A stretch of 64,000 bases of DNA from Candidatus Melainabacteria bacterium (lineage in GTDB: Bacteria > Cyanobacteriota > Vampirovibrionia > Obscuribacterales > Obscuribacteraceae). The stretch is taken from the NCBI GenBank assembly GCA_016699165.1, contig CP064963.1, forward strand, positions 2,294,001 through 2,358,000, read 5' to 3'. The notes beneath the pieces were generated by a model that was not told the origin of the DNA, did no database searches, and worked only from the letters and a program-made list of their open reading frames with translations. Every line of letters starts with the position of its first letter. Position 1 is the stretch's first letter. Position numbers and translations under genes: made by a program. This document shows, one piece after another, positions 1-8,719 of this stretch.

Positions 1-1050
1 AGATTGGTCTGAATCAATTAATGCAAACGCAATTGGATAGCCCACGTGAATGCCTTGCGAGCCGCTTGTAACCACCCCGATTTCTTTGCCGTCTTTAGTG
101 ACTTTGTATCCTTGACGGGGGAGTGCTTTGCCTTCTGCTTTGAGACAAACTATTTTCTTTTTGACGCCACCATCAATTTGTTTTTTCAAAGCTTCGCAAC
201 CAAGGAAATCTCCTTTGGCTACTTTGACGCTCCAGCCAAGACCAGCTTGAATGGGGCTTATATCAGCTTCGAGTTCATGACCGTATAAAGGAAGAGCAGA
301 TTCAAGTCTCAATGTGTCGCGGGCACCAAGTCCACAGGGTTCGAGACCTTGTTCTTTGCCAGTTTCGAGCAATTTGGTCCAGAGCCATTCAGATTTATTG
401 GCTGGAACAATGATTTCAAAACCGTCTTCGCCGGTATAACCAGTTCTGCCAAATCCCACTTTGACACCATCTATAGTTGCTTCACCATATGTGAATGACT
501 TCATCGCTTCGACTTGATTTCCAGCCAGCTTGGAGAAAATCTTGACTGCTTCAGGTCCTTGAATGGCTATTAGTCCGAAATTATCAGAAACATTTTGCAG
601 TTTGACTGAAGGGAATTTGGCTTTGTGCTCGTTAATCCATTTCCAGTCTTTGTCGATGTTCGAGGCGTTGACAATGAGCAGATAATTTTCTTCGCTCATA
701 CCTTCGCACCCGATGGTGCCAGCAGATCTGCGATACACAATTAAGTCGTCTACGGTGCCGCCATCTGGCATGACCAACTGCGAATAGATAGCGCGATTTG
801 CCTCTGTGAGCTTGCTTAGGTCATTGGCAATTAGATACTGGATAAAATCAAAGGCACCGTCGCCAGTGACAATAAATTCGCCCATATGGCTGACGTCGAA
901 GAGACCCGCCTTAGTTCTGGTGGCATTGTGTTCGACCACAATTGATTTGTATTGGACCGGCATGTTCCATCCGGCAAAATCGACCATACGAGCTCCCAGC
1001 TTGCGGTGAGCGTCGGCGAGAGGCGTTTCTTTCAAAGTGGCAGTTGACAT
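1..1050 (-). CDS. gcvT: Aminomethyltransferase, glycine cleavage system T protein (3' end outside window)
   Basis: The reverse strand encodes 350 residues with no stop, running off the left edge. GcvT transfers the methylene group from the aminomethylated H protein to tetrahydrofolate, releasing ammonia, in the cytoplasmic glycine cleavage complex. The N-terminus (MSTATLKETPLADAHRKLGA, then VDFAGWNMPVQY) and the visible C-terminal part (VVTSGSQGIHVGYPIAFAL) match the family. GcvT is usually 360-370 residues, so little is missing. The ATG at 1050 has a GGAG Shine-Dalgarno 8 nt upstream. It is divergent from the glycine-zipper gene, with about 170 bp between them. gcvH and gcvP are not in the window. 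The identification is firm. Confidence 0.93.
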   Translation of the reverse strand, partial: MSTATLKETPLADAHRKLGARMVDFAGWNMPVQYKSIVVEHNATRTKAGLFDVSHMGEFIVTGDGAFDFIQYLIANDLSKLTEANRAIYSQLVMPDGGTVDDLIVYRRSAGTIGCEGMSEENYLLIVNASNIDKDWKWINEHKAKFPSVKLQNVSDNFGLIAIQGPEAVKIFSKLAGNQVEAMKSFTYGEATIDGVKVGFGRTGYTGEDGFEIIVPANKSEWLWTKLLETGKEQGLEPCGLGARDTLRLESALPLYGHELEADISPIQAGLGWSVKVAKGDFLGCEALKKQIDGGVKKKIVCLKAEGKALPRQGYKVTKDGKEIGVVTSGSQGIHVGYPIAFALIDSDQS

Positions 1051-1220
1051 ATACAAAGCTCCAGATCTGATATCAAATTTATATATCAATAAACAGGATG
1101 CCGCTTTGAGATTAATTAATTTTGGGCATTATCAGGAACAATTTTGATTTAAAAAGTTCTTTAGGCTTATTATTGGTTTCACAGACTTCTTTAATTTTCT
1201 CTAGAATAGGTAGATTACAA

Positions 1221-1691
1221 GTGAAAAGAATTACTTCAAAAGCCTTGACCCTGGCTGTTGCTCTGGTCGCTGGACTTCAATTTGGTCTGCAACCCGCTCA
1301 AGCGGACACGTATCACGCAAGTGCCTCCAAAAAACAAACTACTATCAAAAGTGGAACTTACTGGCAGCGTCACCCCAAAGTGAAAAGTGCGGCTGTAGGC
1401 GCCGGTGTCGGCACCGCAGTTGGAGCTGTAACAGGACTTGTAACCAAGAAAGGCGTTGTTAAAGGTGCTGCAATTGGTGCTGGTACCGGCACTGGCGTAG
1501 GCTTATTGCAATCGAGCCAGACGATGAAAAGACATCCCATAGTTAAGGATGTGGCTCAGGGGACATTGGTTGGCGCAGGACTTGGTCTTGCCGGAACCAG
1601 TGGACATGGAAAATACAAGAAATCAGCCAAAATCGCCGCAGCAGGTGCTGCAGTCGGTTTAGGTGTTGGGCTCTTCAAAAACCTTCGCTAA
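1221..1691 (+). CDS. Small exported glycine-zipper protein
   Basis: The 156-residue product begins with a typical signal peptide (VKRITSKALTLAVALVAG..., cleavage probably after AQA near residue 27). The mature part carries two or three alanine/glycine-rich segments of GxGxGxxxG type (for example VGAGVGTAVGAVTGLVT and AGAAVGLGVGLF), separated by basic stretches (TMKRHP, HGKYKKSAK). Such glycine zippers pack as membrane-spanning or surface-layer helices. The function is unknown. The frame is open back to an ATG at 1122, but the GTG at 1221 puts the signal peptide at the N-terminus and is preferred; no strong ribosome site decides it. The gene stands alone and is followed by a good terminator. 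Confidence 0.7.
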   Translation: MKRITSKALTLAVALVAGLQFGLQPAQADTYHASASKKQTTIKSGTYWQRHPKVKSAAVGAGVGTAVGAVTGLVTKKGVVKGAAIGAGTGTGVGLLQSSQTMKRHPIVKDVAQGTLVGAGLGLAGTSGHGKYKKSAKIAAAGAAVGLGVGLFKNLR

Positions 1692-1719
1692 TTAAATTAG
1701 CCCGAGTTCGTGAGTAGGC

Positions 1720-1755
1720 AAGCAGTGCTGTAAAATAAGCACTGCTTGTTTTTTT
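1720..1755 (+). terminator. Rho-independent terminator after the glycine-zipper gene
   Basis: A perfect 10-bp inverted repeat (AAGCAGTGCT / AGCACTGCTT) with an 8-nt loop is followed by GTTTTTTT. It lies 29 bp after the stop codon and closes the transcription unit just before the glycan island. Confidence 0.9.
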
Positions 1756-1780
1756 GAATATCTGTTTTATTTGGTGACCT

Positions 1781-2839
1781 ATGAAGATTTTATTCCGCGC
1801 AGATGCGTCCAAACAACTTGGAGCAAGTCGAGCGATGCGCTCAATGGTCCTTGCTTGCGAGTTGTCACGACGTGGTCATGATGTCACATTTGCTAGTTTG
1901 AAAGGCAGCTTGGAATTATTACCTCTCCAATCTGATGATAGCGCATATGGTGGCATCAATAAGATAGAGTTGGAGGAAGCAGAACTGACTGACACCAAGG
2001 CTTTAAAAGCAAAATCCACTAAAGGGGCCTACGATCTGGCTTTTGTTGACGGTCCACACCTGTCTGAAAAATATGAGGAGTCACTGACTTCTATTTCAAA
2101 AAGTCTTGCAGTGCTAGACGATGCCCCTTCTCGCAAGCATATGGCCAAAATACTTATCGACCCAGCATTTGGCAGACGTCCTGTTGAATACAAAGACCTT
2201 TTGCCTCATGATGCGTCAATTTTGACAGGAGCAAGATTCGCTGCTCTTCGTCCTGAATTCTTGGATATGCGCCCCAAAAGCCTGGCTCGCCGTGGCAAAA
2301 CCAAAGCGGCGGCCCGTGAATCAAAGCATATCGTCATTCACTTTGGTCTGACAGACTCAAACAATCTCACGTGCAAAATACTCGAAGCACTGAAGCTGGT
2401 GGAAATTCCAATTGAAACTACTGTTGTGATAGGTCAGGTAAATGCGCACAGAGCTGAGATTGAACAGGCAAGCAGTTTACTGAAACAGAAGGCACAAGTA
2501 TTAATCGGTCATAAAGATATGGCATCTCTACTGCGTGACTGCGACTTAGTGATAGGTATCCCTGGAAACAGCGCATGGGAGCGCTGCTGCATGGGAGTGC
2601 CCTCATTTCACGTGGGAGCTAACAGCGTTCAGGAAAGTATCAACAAAAACATGGCAGGTATTGGTGCAATTTTGGACCTGGGCTCGCATGAAACTTTGTC
2701 ACCAGATGCAGTGGCAAAAGAAATTACTCGCCATTTTACAGATGAATTATTGCTTGTAACGATGAGTCAATCTGCGGCGTTGTTGTGCGATGGAAATGGG
2801 GCGGGTCGGATAGTCGAACATCTGGAGTCGATTAATTGA
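1781..2839 (+). CDS. PseG-like protein with degenerate active site
   Basis: This 352-residue protein is a homologue of UDP-sugar hydrolase PseG (GT-B fold) and of the intact copy at 6251-7315. Shared features are the N-terminal KILFRADAS, the CELSRRGHDVTF strand, LAVLDDAPSR and a C-terminal nucleotide-site region (GNSAWERCCMGVPSF). The family glycine-rich motif with the catalytic histidine (GGGHVMRS in the other copy) reads GASRAMRS here, so the histidine aligned with C. jejuni PseG His17 is absent. The C-terminal GGGGSTSWER loop has also become GIPGNSAWER. Canonical hydrolysis therefore looks unlikely. It may be a binding, regulatory or altered-specificity protein. The start ATG has GGTGA close upstream. 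It probably forms an operon with the membrane protein that follows (22-bp gap). Confidence 0.8.
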   Translation: MKILFRADASKQLGASRAMRSMVLACELSRRGHDVTFASLKGSLELLPLQSDDSAYGGINKIELEEAELTDTKALKAKSTKGAYDLAFVDGPHLSEKYEESLTSISKSLAVLDDAPSRKHMAKILIDPAFGRRPVEYKDLLPHDASILTGARFAALRPEFLDMRPKSLARRGKTKAAARESKHIVIHFGLTDSNNLTCKILEALKLVEIPIETTVVIGQVNAHRAEIEQASSLLKQKAQVLIGHKDMASLLRDCDLVIGIPGNSAWERCCMGVPSFHVGANSVQESINKNMAGIGAILDLGSHETLSPDAVAKEITRHFTDELLLVTMSQSAALLCDGNGAGRIVEHLESIN

Positions 2840-2861
2840 ACCCTGGAGGGAAGTCAATCGT

Positions 2862-4907
2862 ATGAATTCTAATAATACCCATGTAATTGACTCCTTAATG
2901 TCGATCTGGCTCGGAGCCATAGTTCTTTTTGTTTTTTCCATTTCCAGAATAGGTTTTTCGCTGGATTTAACCATTGTCGGAATGAAGTGCCTTAGTTATC
3001 TGGCATTACTTCTGTTGCTCCCAGCCTTTGCAAGAAAAATTTTTCCTACTAAACATCGAACAACATTTTTAACATCAGAACCCAATGCAATAATAATAAT
3101 CTTGTTGTTGCATCTATTACTTCTGCCGTTCAAAGAATTGATTCTAACTCCGGGTTTCTATCTAATTGGCATACCCTTACTTCTTTGGGCTTTTCTCCAA
3201 ATTGAAATTTCAAATTTCAAAAAAAATGATTTTTTTTTCTTTACCGTTATTTTTGTAGTTGGCGTAATACTTGCACTTTTTCTATTTGCTAGCCCTTATC
3301 ACAATTCACTGCTATTAGAACGCGTGCCCGTGCAAAAATTCATTAGTAGCGGTTCAGGCGTAATTGATACTTACTATCACAGTGCAATAGTAAGCATGAT
3401 TTCAGTATATGGAGTCATAAGCACTGGACTTAGTGGCATTCCCTACCACGCCTACCACTCTGGAAGTCACTTGCTTTTTTCCTGTCTATGTAAAATACTC
3501 AACATCGACTCGCTTTCGTTTTATCAAATCGGCTATCCACTAATTGTCATTCCCCTGCTTTTAAAATCAATTCTCGTATTTGTACGCTCATATCAACCCA
3601 CAGAAGCTTCTAAATTTAGTGAAGTTTACAATGTCTCGAGCTTACTTATTTTAGCGGCTGGTCTAACTTACATATTGCCAGAAAAATTGGGACTTCCCTT
3701 AGGATTATGGTATTCGGCCTACAATAGTGAATCTCATAGTTTAGGATTGGCATATTTTTTTCTTCTTTTTGCAGCATTGAACTGCATTGTCAGAGAGCAC
3801 AATTCCGCAATCTTAAAATTTGCCTCCCTAATTCCGCTAATCTTTTTACTGCCACTACTAATTTTCACCAAGACTTCAACTGGAGCAGTTGCAGTCTTGC
3901 TCATCATCTATGCCTTCCTAAGATTCGGTGGATACAGGAATTTCGAACTGACTTTCGCATTCATTCTTGGTTTAATCGGAGCAGCTTTGGCATACAAACC
4001 AGTCGCCGATTATGTCGCCACTTACGAAGGAGCTTTCACCTTTATTTTTCTAGGATTTTACAAAAAGTGGTTTGTGTTTCCTTGGATATTTGTTCATTTT
4101 ATCGTCATATATTCTTGGTCAACTGCCGTAATTATTTTGGAACTAAAGAGAAACTGTATTCACAGCCTCTCTAGCTTAGTCATAGCTCTGAAAGAAAAGA
4201 AACTAATTTCCAGTGAAGTACTCTCAATTCTAATAGTTTTTGGCACCATACCCGGTATCATGAACATTGCCGGATCTAATGCCATGTATTTTTTAGAAAT
4301 GCAGTATTTTCTCGGATTTGTGCTTTTGGCAATGCTACTCCCACTATGTGATAAAAGAACAAGAAACAAACAAAAAGCTTTCATGACTTTAAACGCACTG
4401 TTGGTATCACTCCTATTCCTAAATATTACGTTTTCAGTTTCAACCATCTTAAAAGAACAACGCTCTGTGCGTTCAGCACTCAAATACTTTCAGACTTCGA
4501 AACATCCTTGGGAAAGAAAAGAAGTTGCCGATGCTCAAAATTACATTCAGCAGCTTAGAGGAGTAGCAAAATCATCCTTCTCTTCAAGGGTACGAACAGC
4601 AGTTTTTATTTCGCCAAACCTTGATAACTACTGGGAGTTGTTCGACAGTTGGCAATTTCTTCCAAACACAATCGGATTTTTTGGTCCTGGAATTTCTGGT
4701 TCAGCGTTTGTTTACGGTCTTCCACACGGCAAAGTCCGTATGGATCTTTACGGACTCCGAGATTATGATTTCTCCTGGGTCAAAAATGGTGATTTTCCAA
4801 ATTTGAAAGATGCTAAAAGATTCGCTAAGAGAAACGGTTTTGAAAAATTACTGGTGTGGAAAGGTGAAAAATTTGAATCGGAAAATTTGAAGAAAGAACT
4901 TGACTAG
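2862..4907 (+). CDS. Large multi-pass membrane protein (possible GT-C transferase or polymerase), copy 1
   Basis: This 681-residue protein has many hydrophobic helices (roughly twelve or more) over residues 1-540 and a soluble C-terminal part of about 140 residues. It has a paralogue of similar length at 23154-25235. The most conserved block, around residues 165-225, is histidine/tyrosine rich: YYHSAI, then IPYHAYHSGSHLLFS, then FYQIGYPLIVIPLLLKS. The layout resembles GT-C glycosyltransferases or polysaccharide polymerases, but I cannot match it to a named family. Position in the glycan island suggests a role at the membrane in assembling or modifying the glycan. A strong ribosome site (GGAGGGAAG) precedes the ATG. 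The gene is very AT-rich, including homopolymeric T and A runs near 3220-3240. Confidence 0.75.
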   Translation: MNSNNTHVIDSLMSIWLGAIVLFVFSISRIGFSLDLTIVGMKCLSYLALLLLLPAFARKIFPTKHRTTFLTSEPNAIIIILLLHLLLLPFKELILTPGFYLIGIPLLLWAFLQIEISNFKKNDFFFFTVIFVVGVILALFLFASPYHNSLLLERVPVQKFISSGSGVIDTYYHSAIVSMISVYGVISTGLSGIPYHAYHSGSHLLFSCLCKILNIDSLSFYQIGYPLIVIPLLLKSILVFVRSYQPTEASKFSEVYNVSSLLILAAGLTYILPEKLGLPLGLWYSAYNSESHSLGLAYFFLLFAALNCIVREHNSAILKFASLIPLIFLLPLLIFTKTSTGAVAVLLIIYAFLRFGGYRNFELTFAFILGLIGAALAYKPVADYVATYEGAFTFIFLGFYKKWFVFPWIFVHFIVIYSWSTAVIILELKRNCIHSLSSLVIALKEKKLISSEVLSILIVFGTIPGIMNIAGSNAMYFLEMQYFLGFVLLAMLLPLCDKRTRNKQKAFMTLNALLVSLLFLNITFSVSTILKEQRSVRSALKYFQTSKHPWERKEVADAQNYIQQLRGVAKSSFSSRVRTAVFISPNLDNYWELFDSWQFLPNTIGFFGPGISGSAFVYGLPHGKVRMDLYGLRDYDFSWVKNGDFPNLKDAKRFAKRNGFEKLLVWKGEKFESENLKKELD

Positions 4908-4916
4908 AATCAATTT

Positions 4917-6179
4917 TCACTTGTTGAGGCTTTGGGCTAAATTTGCACATAAACTAGAATCTTCCTTCATTTGATTAGCTAGAACTTGCCAAAATTTAAT
5001 CGCACCATTGCCATTTAAGTGCACGTTGTCTAAAAAATCTGATTTTTTGAAACGTTTATCTTCTTGAAAATCAAATAGATATGCACCATGCTTCGAAACC
5101 AAGCTATATAGGTCCTTCTCAAATTTTTTCTTAAAACCATCAGGCAAGAGCTTTAGATTGTCTTCAGTAAGAGGCATTTTCACCAAGATTGTAGGAATAT
5201 TTCTCTCTTTCAATAGAGTGAGAATCGTGCCAAATGAATTGAGTTGTTTATCATAAGTTTTCGATTCGAAAGCATAAGCACGTTTATAGTGTTCTGTTTC
5301 TTCTAAAATCCAGTCTGGACGGGCTGAAACATTGGGATTCACTCTCTCTTCGCTTCCAGCCAAGCTTAGTTTATTTCTTTGACTAATTCCATGTCCATTT
5401 CCATTAACTGAACGGTTAAATAAAGAACAACCAAACGCAGAACAAACTGTTGCATAGTCTGACCGTGTGCGATAAAAATTCGAAAATTTTGAAAGACAGC
5501 TGTCGATCAAGTATGGAATATCAGCTTTCATTTCAATGGTCTTGAATCGATTATCAAAATAACATTGAACCGGAGAAATTTTGGTATCAATTGTAGTGTC
5601 AAGAAACGGTCTTGGAACAACCATGATAAAAGCTATTTTAGGAGGATTACCATGAATACAGAGTTTTTGAAGAAACAGCAAATGATCTGATACTAGACTG
5701 CCACCAAAAGAACTATTTTTTAGCGAAACGGGCAATGAAAGGTTTTTCTTAATGATGCTTTCACCAACGATGCAATCAAGATAGTAATATCGAGAGTAGC
5801 TATTTAAGCCAATACCATTCCTAAGTACATCCGGAAATACGCAAATATCATCAGCCGTGGAATCTCCCAAAACGATAGTATTGAAGTGCGATGACTTATC
5901 GAAAAGCTGCTCAATTCGACAGCCTACAATGTCTTGATCCTTTAGCATGGTACCTGCTACATGCACATGCTTTAATGGCTTGGCGAAGCCTAGAAAAATA
6001 TCGAAAGACACAAGCAAAAATAAAATTAGAAGAAAGACTGAATAGTAAAATGGTTTAGATACAGAGCCCACCAAAATCTCATGGCTCAGAGCATGTTCTT
6101 CCCATTCATCTTGAATCGTCTTCAAACTCTTCATTCCAGCCTCGGTATGCGAAAGCCAGATAGCGTAAGTACAATCCAT
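4917..6179 (-). CDS. Membrane-anchored SGNH-hydrolase-like protein, copy 1
   Basis: The 420-residue product has one transmembrane helix (about residues 45-64) and then a periplasmic domain with the SGNH landmarks: block I GDSTAD (residues 105-110) and the C-terminal DxxH block FLDNVHLNGNG. Such proteins, like AlgJ/AlgX or PatB, work with MBOAT acyltransferases to move acetyl groups onto exported glycans. It is paralogous to 37134-38357; both share HVHVAGTMLKD/FVQVQGTMLKD, VVPRPFLDTT and YRTRSDYAT. It is the last gene of the leftward pse operon, 71 bp after pseG. The ATG at 6134 is an alternative start. Acetyl transfer is an inference; esterase activity is also possible. Confidence 0.78.
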   Translation of the reverse strand: MDCTYAIWLSHTEAGMKSLKTIQDEWEEHALSHEILVGSVSKPFYYSVFLLILFLLVSFDIFLGFAKPLKHVHVAGTMLKDQDIVGCRIEQLFDKSSHFNTIVLGDSTADDICVFPDVLRNGIGLNSYSRYYYLDCIVGESIIKKNLSLPVSLKNSSFGGSLVSDHLLFLQKLCIHGNPPKIAFIMVVPRPFLDTTIDTKISPVQCYFDNRFKTIEMKADIPYLIDSCLSKFSNFYRTRSDYATVCSAFGCSLFNRSVNGNGHGISQRNKLSLAGSEERVNPNVSARPDWILEETEHYKRAYAFESKTYDKQLNSFGTILTLLKERNIPTILVKMPLTEDNLKLLPDGFKKKFEKDLYSLVSKHGAYLFDFQEDKRFKKSDFLDNVHLNGNGAIKFWQVLANQMKEDSSLCANLAQSLNK

Positions 6180-6250
6180 CAGACCCTGTGAGTAATTTTA
6201 ACAAGTCCGCTTTGCAACTTCGTTTAAGGTTTCTAATACAGAAGGCTTAA

Positions 6251-7315
6251 TTATGCGACGCACCTTTTTTCCACCTCATCCACTATTCTCTCGGCTCCCA
6301 AACCATCACACAAATTAAACGAAGCTTGACTCATTTGAAGTAAAAGCTTGGAGTCAGCCAAATGACGCTCGATTTCATAAGCTACCAGTTCGGGTCGTAA
6401 GTTACCAGCTGCTCCAAGATGAAACACAGCCCCAACCGAAGCAAGATTAGTGGTTACATCTTCCTGATTCGGAGCAAATGTTATTTGCAGGGTTGGCAAT
6501 CCAAGACAGCATCTTTCCCATGAAGTGGAGCCTCCTCCACCCACAGAAAGATCGGATTCAAAGAATAATTCTGCCATGTTTTCATGGGCAATTAGCATCT
6601 GGACAGGTGATTTAACGGACTCGCTGAGGGTACGGATTGTTTTCTCATAAGGTGAGTTTTTGCCAATCACAATTGTCGCAATGAAATCAGTTTTTACTTT
6701 ACTCAAGGCATTTATGATAACCGATGTGACGTTTTCTGAATCAGACAGGCCAAGAGACACAACAATATTCTTGGGTCTAACTTTGGAATCTGTTTGCATA
6801 CGTTTTGCAAGGCTAGACGTTCTTAAACCGGCAAACTCTTCTCTTAAAGGAGCATAATCAACACCAGCCAAGACATGTGCTTTCTTCAGCAACAAATTTT
6901 GGTACTCAGCACCAGTTCTTTTAAATGTGGGATCTATTAATATATCGACATTGTGAGTTCGGTTTGGCACATCATCTAATGCTGCAACATTTCGACAAAA
7001 TTTTGACAGCTCAAGTTCATAATTATCTTGCAATAAATAACTATCCACCAAAGCTACATCAGGAATAACTTTGCTAGGCAGCAGAGATTTAAGACAAATA
7101 CAATCATCGAAATTTGTTTTATCAATTTCAATTTTATGCAAAAGATGCTGTGTTGAAAGGCTTCCTTGATAAGGAATCATTTCAAAGCTTCCTTTTATGG
7201 AGACAAAAAAACACTCGTGTCCGCGTTTTGCAAACTCATTTGCAACAACCAGCGAACGCATTACATGCCCGCCACCTTGTTCATTTGAAGCATCAGCGCG
7301 AAAAAGAACCTTCAT
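6251..7315 (-). CDS. pseG: UDP-2,4-diacetamido-2,4,6-trideoxy-altropyranose hydrolase
   Basis: This 354-residue GT-B-fold protein releases UDP from the UDP-sugar made by PseB, PseC and PseH, giving the free hexose that PseI condenses with phosphoenolpyruvate. It has the intact N-terminal motif MKVLFRADASNEQGGGHVMR with the catalytic histidine, the AALDDVPNRTH strand, DYAPLREEF, and the UDP-binding block GGGGSTSWERCCLGLP. The start is the ATG at 7315, which overlaps the pseF stop as ATGA, so translation is coupled; an upstream in-frame start would lie inside pseF. pseF is immediately upstream, which supports the pathway assignment. Confidence 0.9.
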   Translation of the reverse strand: MKVLFRADASNEQGGGHVMRSLVVANEFAKRGHECFFVSIKGSFEMIPYQGSLSTQHLLHKIEIDKTNFDDCICLKSLLPSKVIPDVALVDSYLLQDNYELELSKFCRNVAALDDVPNRTHNVDILIDPTFKRTGAEYQNLLLKKAHVLAGVDYAPLREEFAGLRTSSLAKRMQTDSKVRPKNIVVSLGLSDSENVTSVIINALSKVKTDFIATIVIGKNSPYEKTIRTLSESVKSPVQMLIAHENMAELFFESDLSVGGGGSTSWERCCLGLPTLQITFAPNQEDVTTNLASVGAVFHLGAAGNLRPELVAYEIERHLADSKLLLQMSQASFNLCDGLGAERIVDEVEKRCVA

Positions 7316-8007
7316 TGCCTTTTCTCTCGTTGGAGCCATTGATACTTAAACTCAGCTAGGTCCCAATCCGATAATGAGTCAATGTCCTGCACCTCCGTCT
7401 CTGGAATTTCGAGAGGTTGAGCACCTTGAAAAAAATTGTTCTTCACTTTTTCCAGCTCGCTAACTCGAATCCAATAAAATTGGCCAACATAATGGTACGC
7501 AGGCTCTAAATCTTGCGAGCGATACTGATAATATTCGCTCCAAATCAACTCCAGCCTCTCTTCGACTATCTTTAACGAACGTTGAACCGGGTAAGCAAAA
7601 CGACAGACCGGAACGACGGAAGAACACTTTTCCTTTTTTAAAAGCTCTAGCCCAAGTTTCAATTTGCTTATCGTCACAAACGGAGCTGTAGCTAGGATTA
7701 TGCACGCATTCTCATATCTAATGCCTAGATTCAGATAACTGTTTATTACTTCCTCAAGAACTTCTTCTAAACCGGCATGATCATTAGAGGCCTCTTCACT
7801 CCGCATGAAAGGAACATCAGCTCCATAGTTTCTAGCAACCTCAGAAATTTGAGGACAATTAGTAGAAACCATTACGGTTTCAAATATTCCACTCTCTTTG
7901 GCTACGTCTATCGAATAAGCAATGATTGGCTTCCCCAAAAACGATTTAACATTTTTATTGGCAATTCTTTTGCTTCCACGTCGTGCCGGAATTATTGCTA
8001 GATTCAT
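7312..8007 (-). CDS. pseF: CMP-pseudaminic acid synthetase (pseudaminic acid cytidylyltransferase)
   Basis: The 231-residue product activates pseudaminic acid with CTP, giving the CMP-sugar donor. It opens with the nucleotidyltransferase loop IIPARRGSKRIANKN and carries PseF-type signatures: FAYPVQRSL, SQDLEPAYHYVGQFYW and QDIDSLSDWDLAEFKY. It is distinct from the second cytidylyltransferase of the window (21540-22277), which has the LegF-type start ICARGGSKG. It lies one base after the PIG-L gene stop and overlaps pseG by 4 bp, so it is in the middle of a tightly packed operon. Confidence 0.92.
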   Translation of the reverse strand: MNLAIIPARRGSKRIANKNVKSFLGKPIIAYSIDVAKESGIFETVMVSTNCPQISEVARNYGADVPFMRSEEASNDHAGLEEVLEEVINSYLNLGIRYENACIILATAPFVTISKLKLGLELLKKEKCSSVVPVCRFAYPVQRSLKIVEERLELIWSEYYQYRSQDLEPAYHYVGQFYWIRVSELEKVKNNFFQGAQPLEIPETEVQDIDSLSDWDLAEFKYQWLQREKRQ

Positions 8008-8008
8008 T

Positions 8009-8719
8009 TCAATCTACCAATTCTCTGATGACTGCAAAAGCTTCAGCCATAGCGCTCCCAGAAGCGGCTCCTCTAACCCTAGCAAGTGCCTCAACTGCTT
8101 CTACCGAACGGGCGTGGGGAAATTCACGCATCTCCGATTTATATTCGGCCAAAGCTTGTAATTTTTTTTCGAACATCTGAGTTACATTCACAAACCGTGT
8201 GGGGATGAAGACCTGCTGCTGTTGTGGAGAAGACCACTCAGTGCTTGACACCGTTTCAAAAGTATAAATGCTTTTTACAAACGCATTTGGAATTGGACGA
8301 GTGGCTGTCAGCACAGCGCGATGAACTATTTGATGGTCAATATTCAGATCTCCACCATGGTGAGTGTAGATAATCTTGGGCCGAATTGTGTTGATAAATT
8401 CTTCTATTTTTTGAACTATATCAAGTAAAGCCACAGTATCTAACTTGTTATCAGGAAATCCAAGAAAATTGGGGGAGTTAGTTCCCAGCGCTTTAGCTGC
8501 CGCTTGAGCACATGCTTTGAGATTCGAGACATAATCTTCTGCTTCATTCAAATTAGAATCAGAAGAATATCTTGAAGTAGCACCCTGAGCCACTATTAAA
8601 ACGTAAACGTCATCACCAGAAGCAGCATGTTTAGCCATTGTTGCTCCAGCGCCCAGAATCTCATCATCCGGGTGAGCAGCGATGATCAAAATTTGATTTC
8701 TCTCAACCTTCTCTGACAT
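8009..8719 (-). CDS. PIG-L/LmbE family N-deacetylase
   Basis: This 236-residue zinc-dependent deacetylase-family protein has the first metal motif AAHPDDE near the N-terminus and the second motif HHGGDLNIDHQIVHRAV in the middle. Family members remove N-acetyl groups from sugars such as GlcNAc-PI or bacillithiol precursors. Its place between wbqC and pseF suggests deacetylation of a nonulosonate or its precursor, so that another group can be put on the free amine. That role is inferred. The start is supported by GAGGAG seven bases before the ATG at 8719, inside the last codons of the WbqC gene (17-bp overlap). Confidence 0.85.
   Translation of the reverse strand: MSEKVERNQILIIAAHPDDEILGAGATMAKHAASGDDVYVLIVAQGATSRYSSDSNLNEAEDYVSNLKACAQAAAKALGTNSPNFLGFPDNKLDTVALLDIVQKIEEFINTIRPKIIYTHHGGDLNIDHQIVHRAVLTATRPIPNAFVKSIYTFETVSSTEWSSPQQQQVFIPTRFVNVTQMFEKKLQALAEYKSEMREFPHARSVEAVEALARVRGAASGSAMAEAFAVIRELVD

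Noticed and set aside
3220..3240. A and T runs in the first membrane-protein gene as a slippage-prone contingency locus
   Set aside because: The frame is intact and such runs are common in this AT-rich stretch; no evidence for length variation in one sequence.
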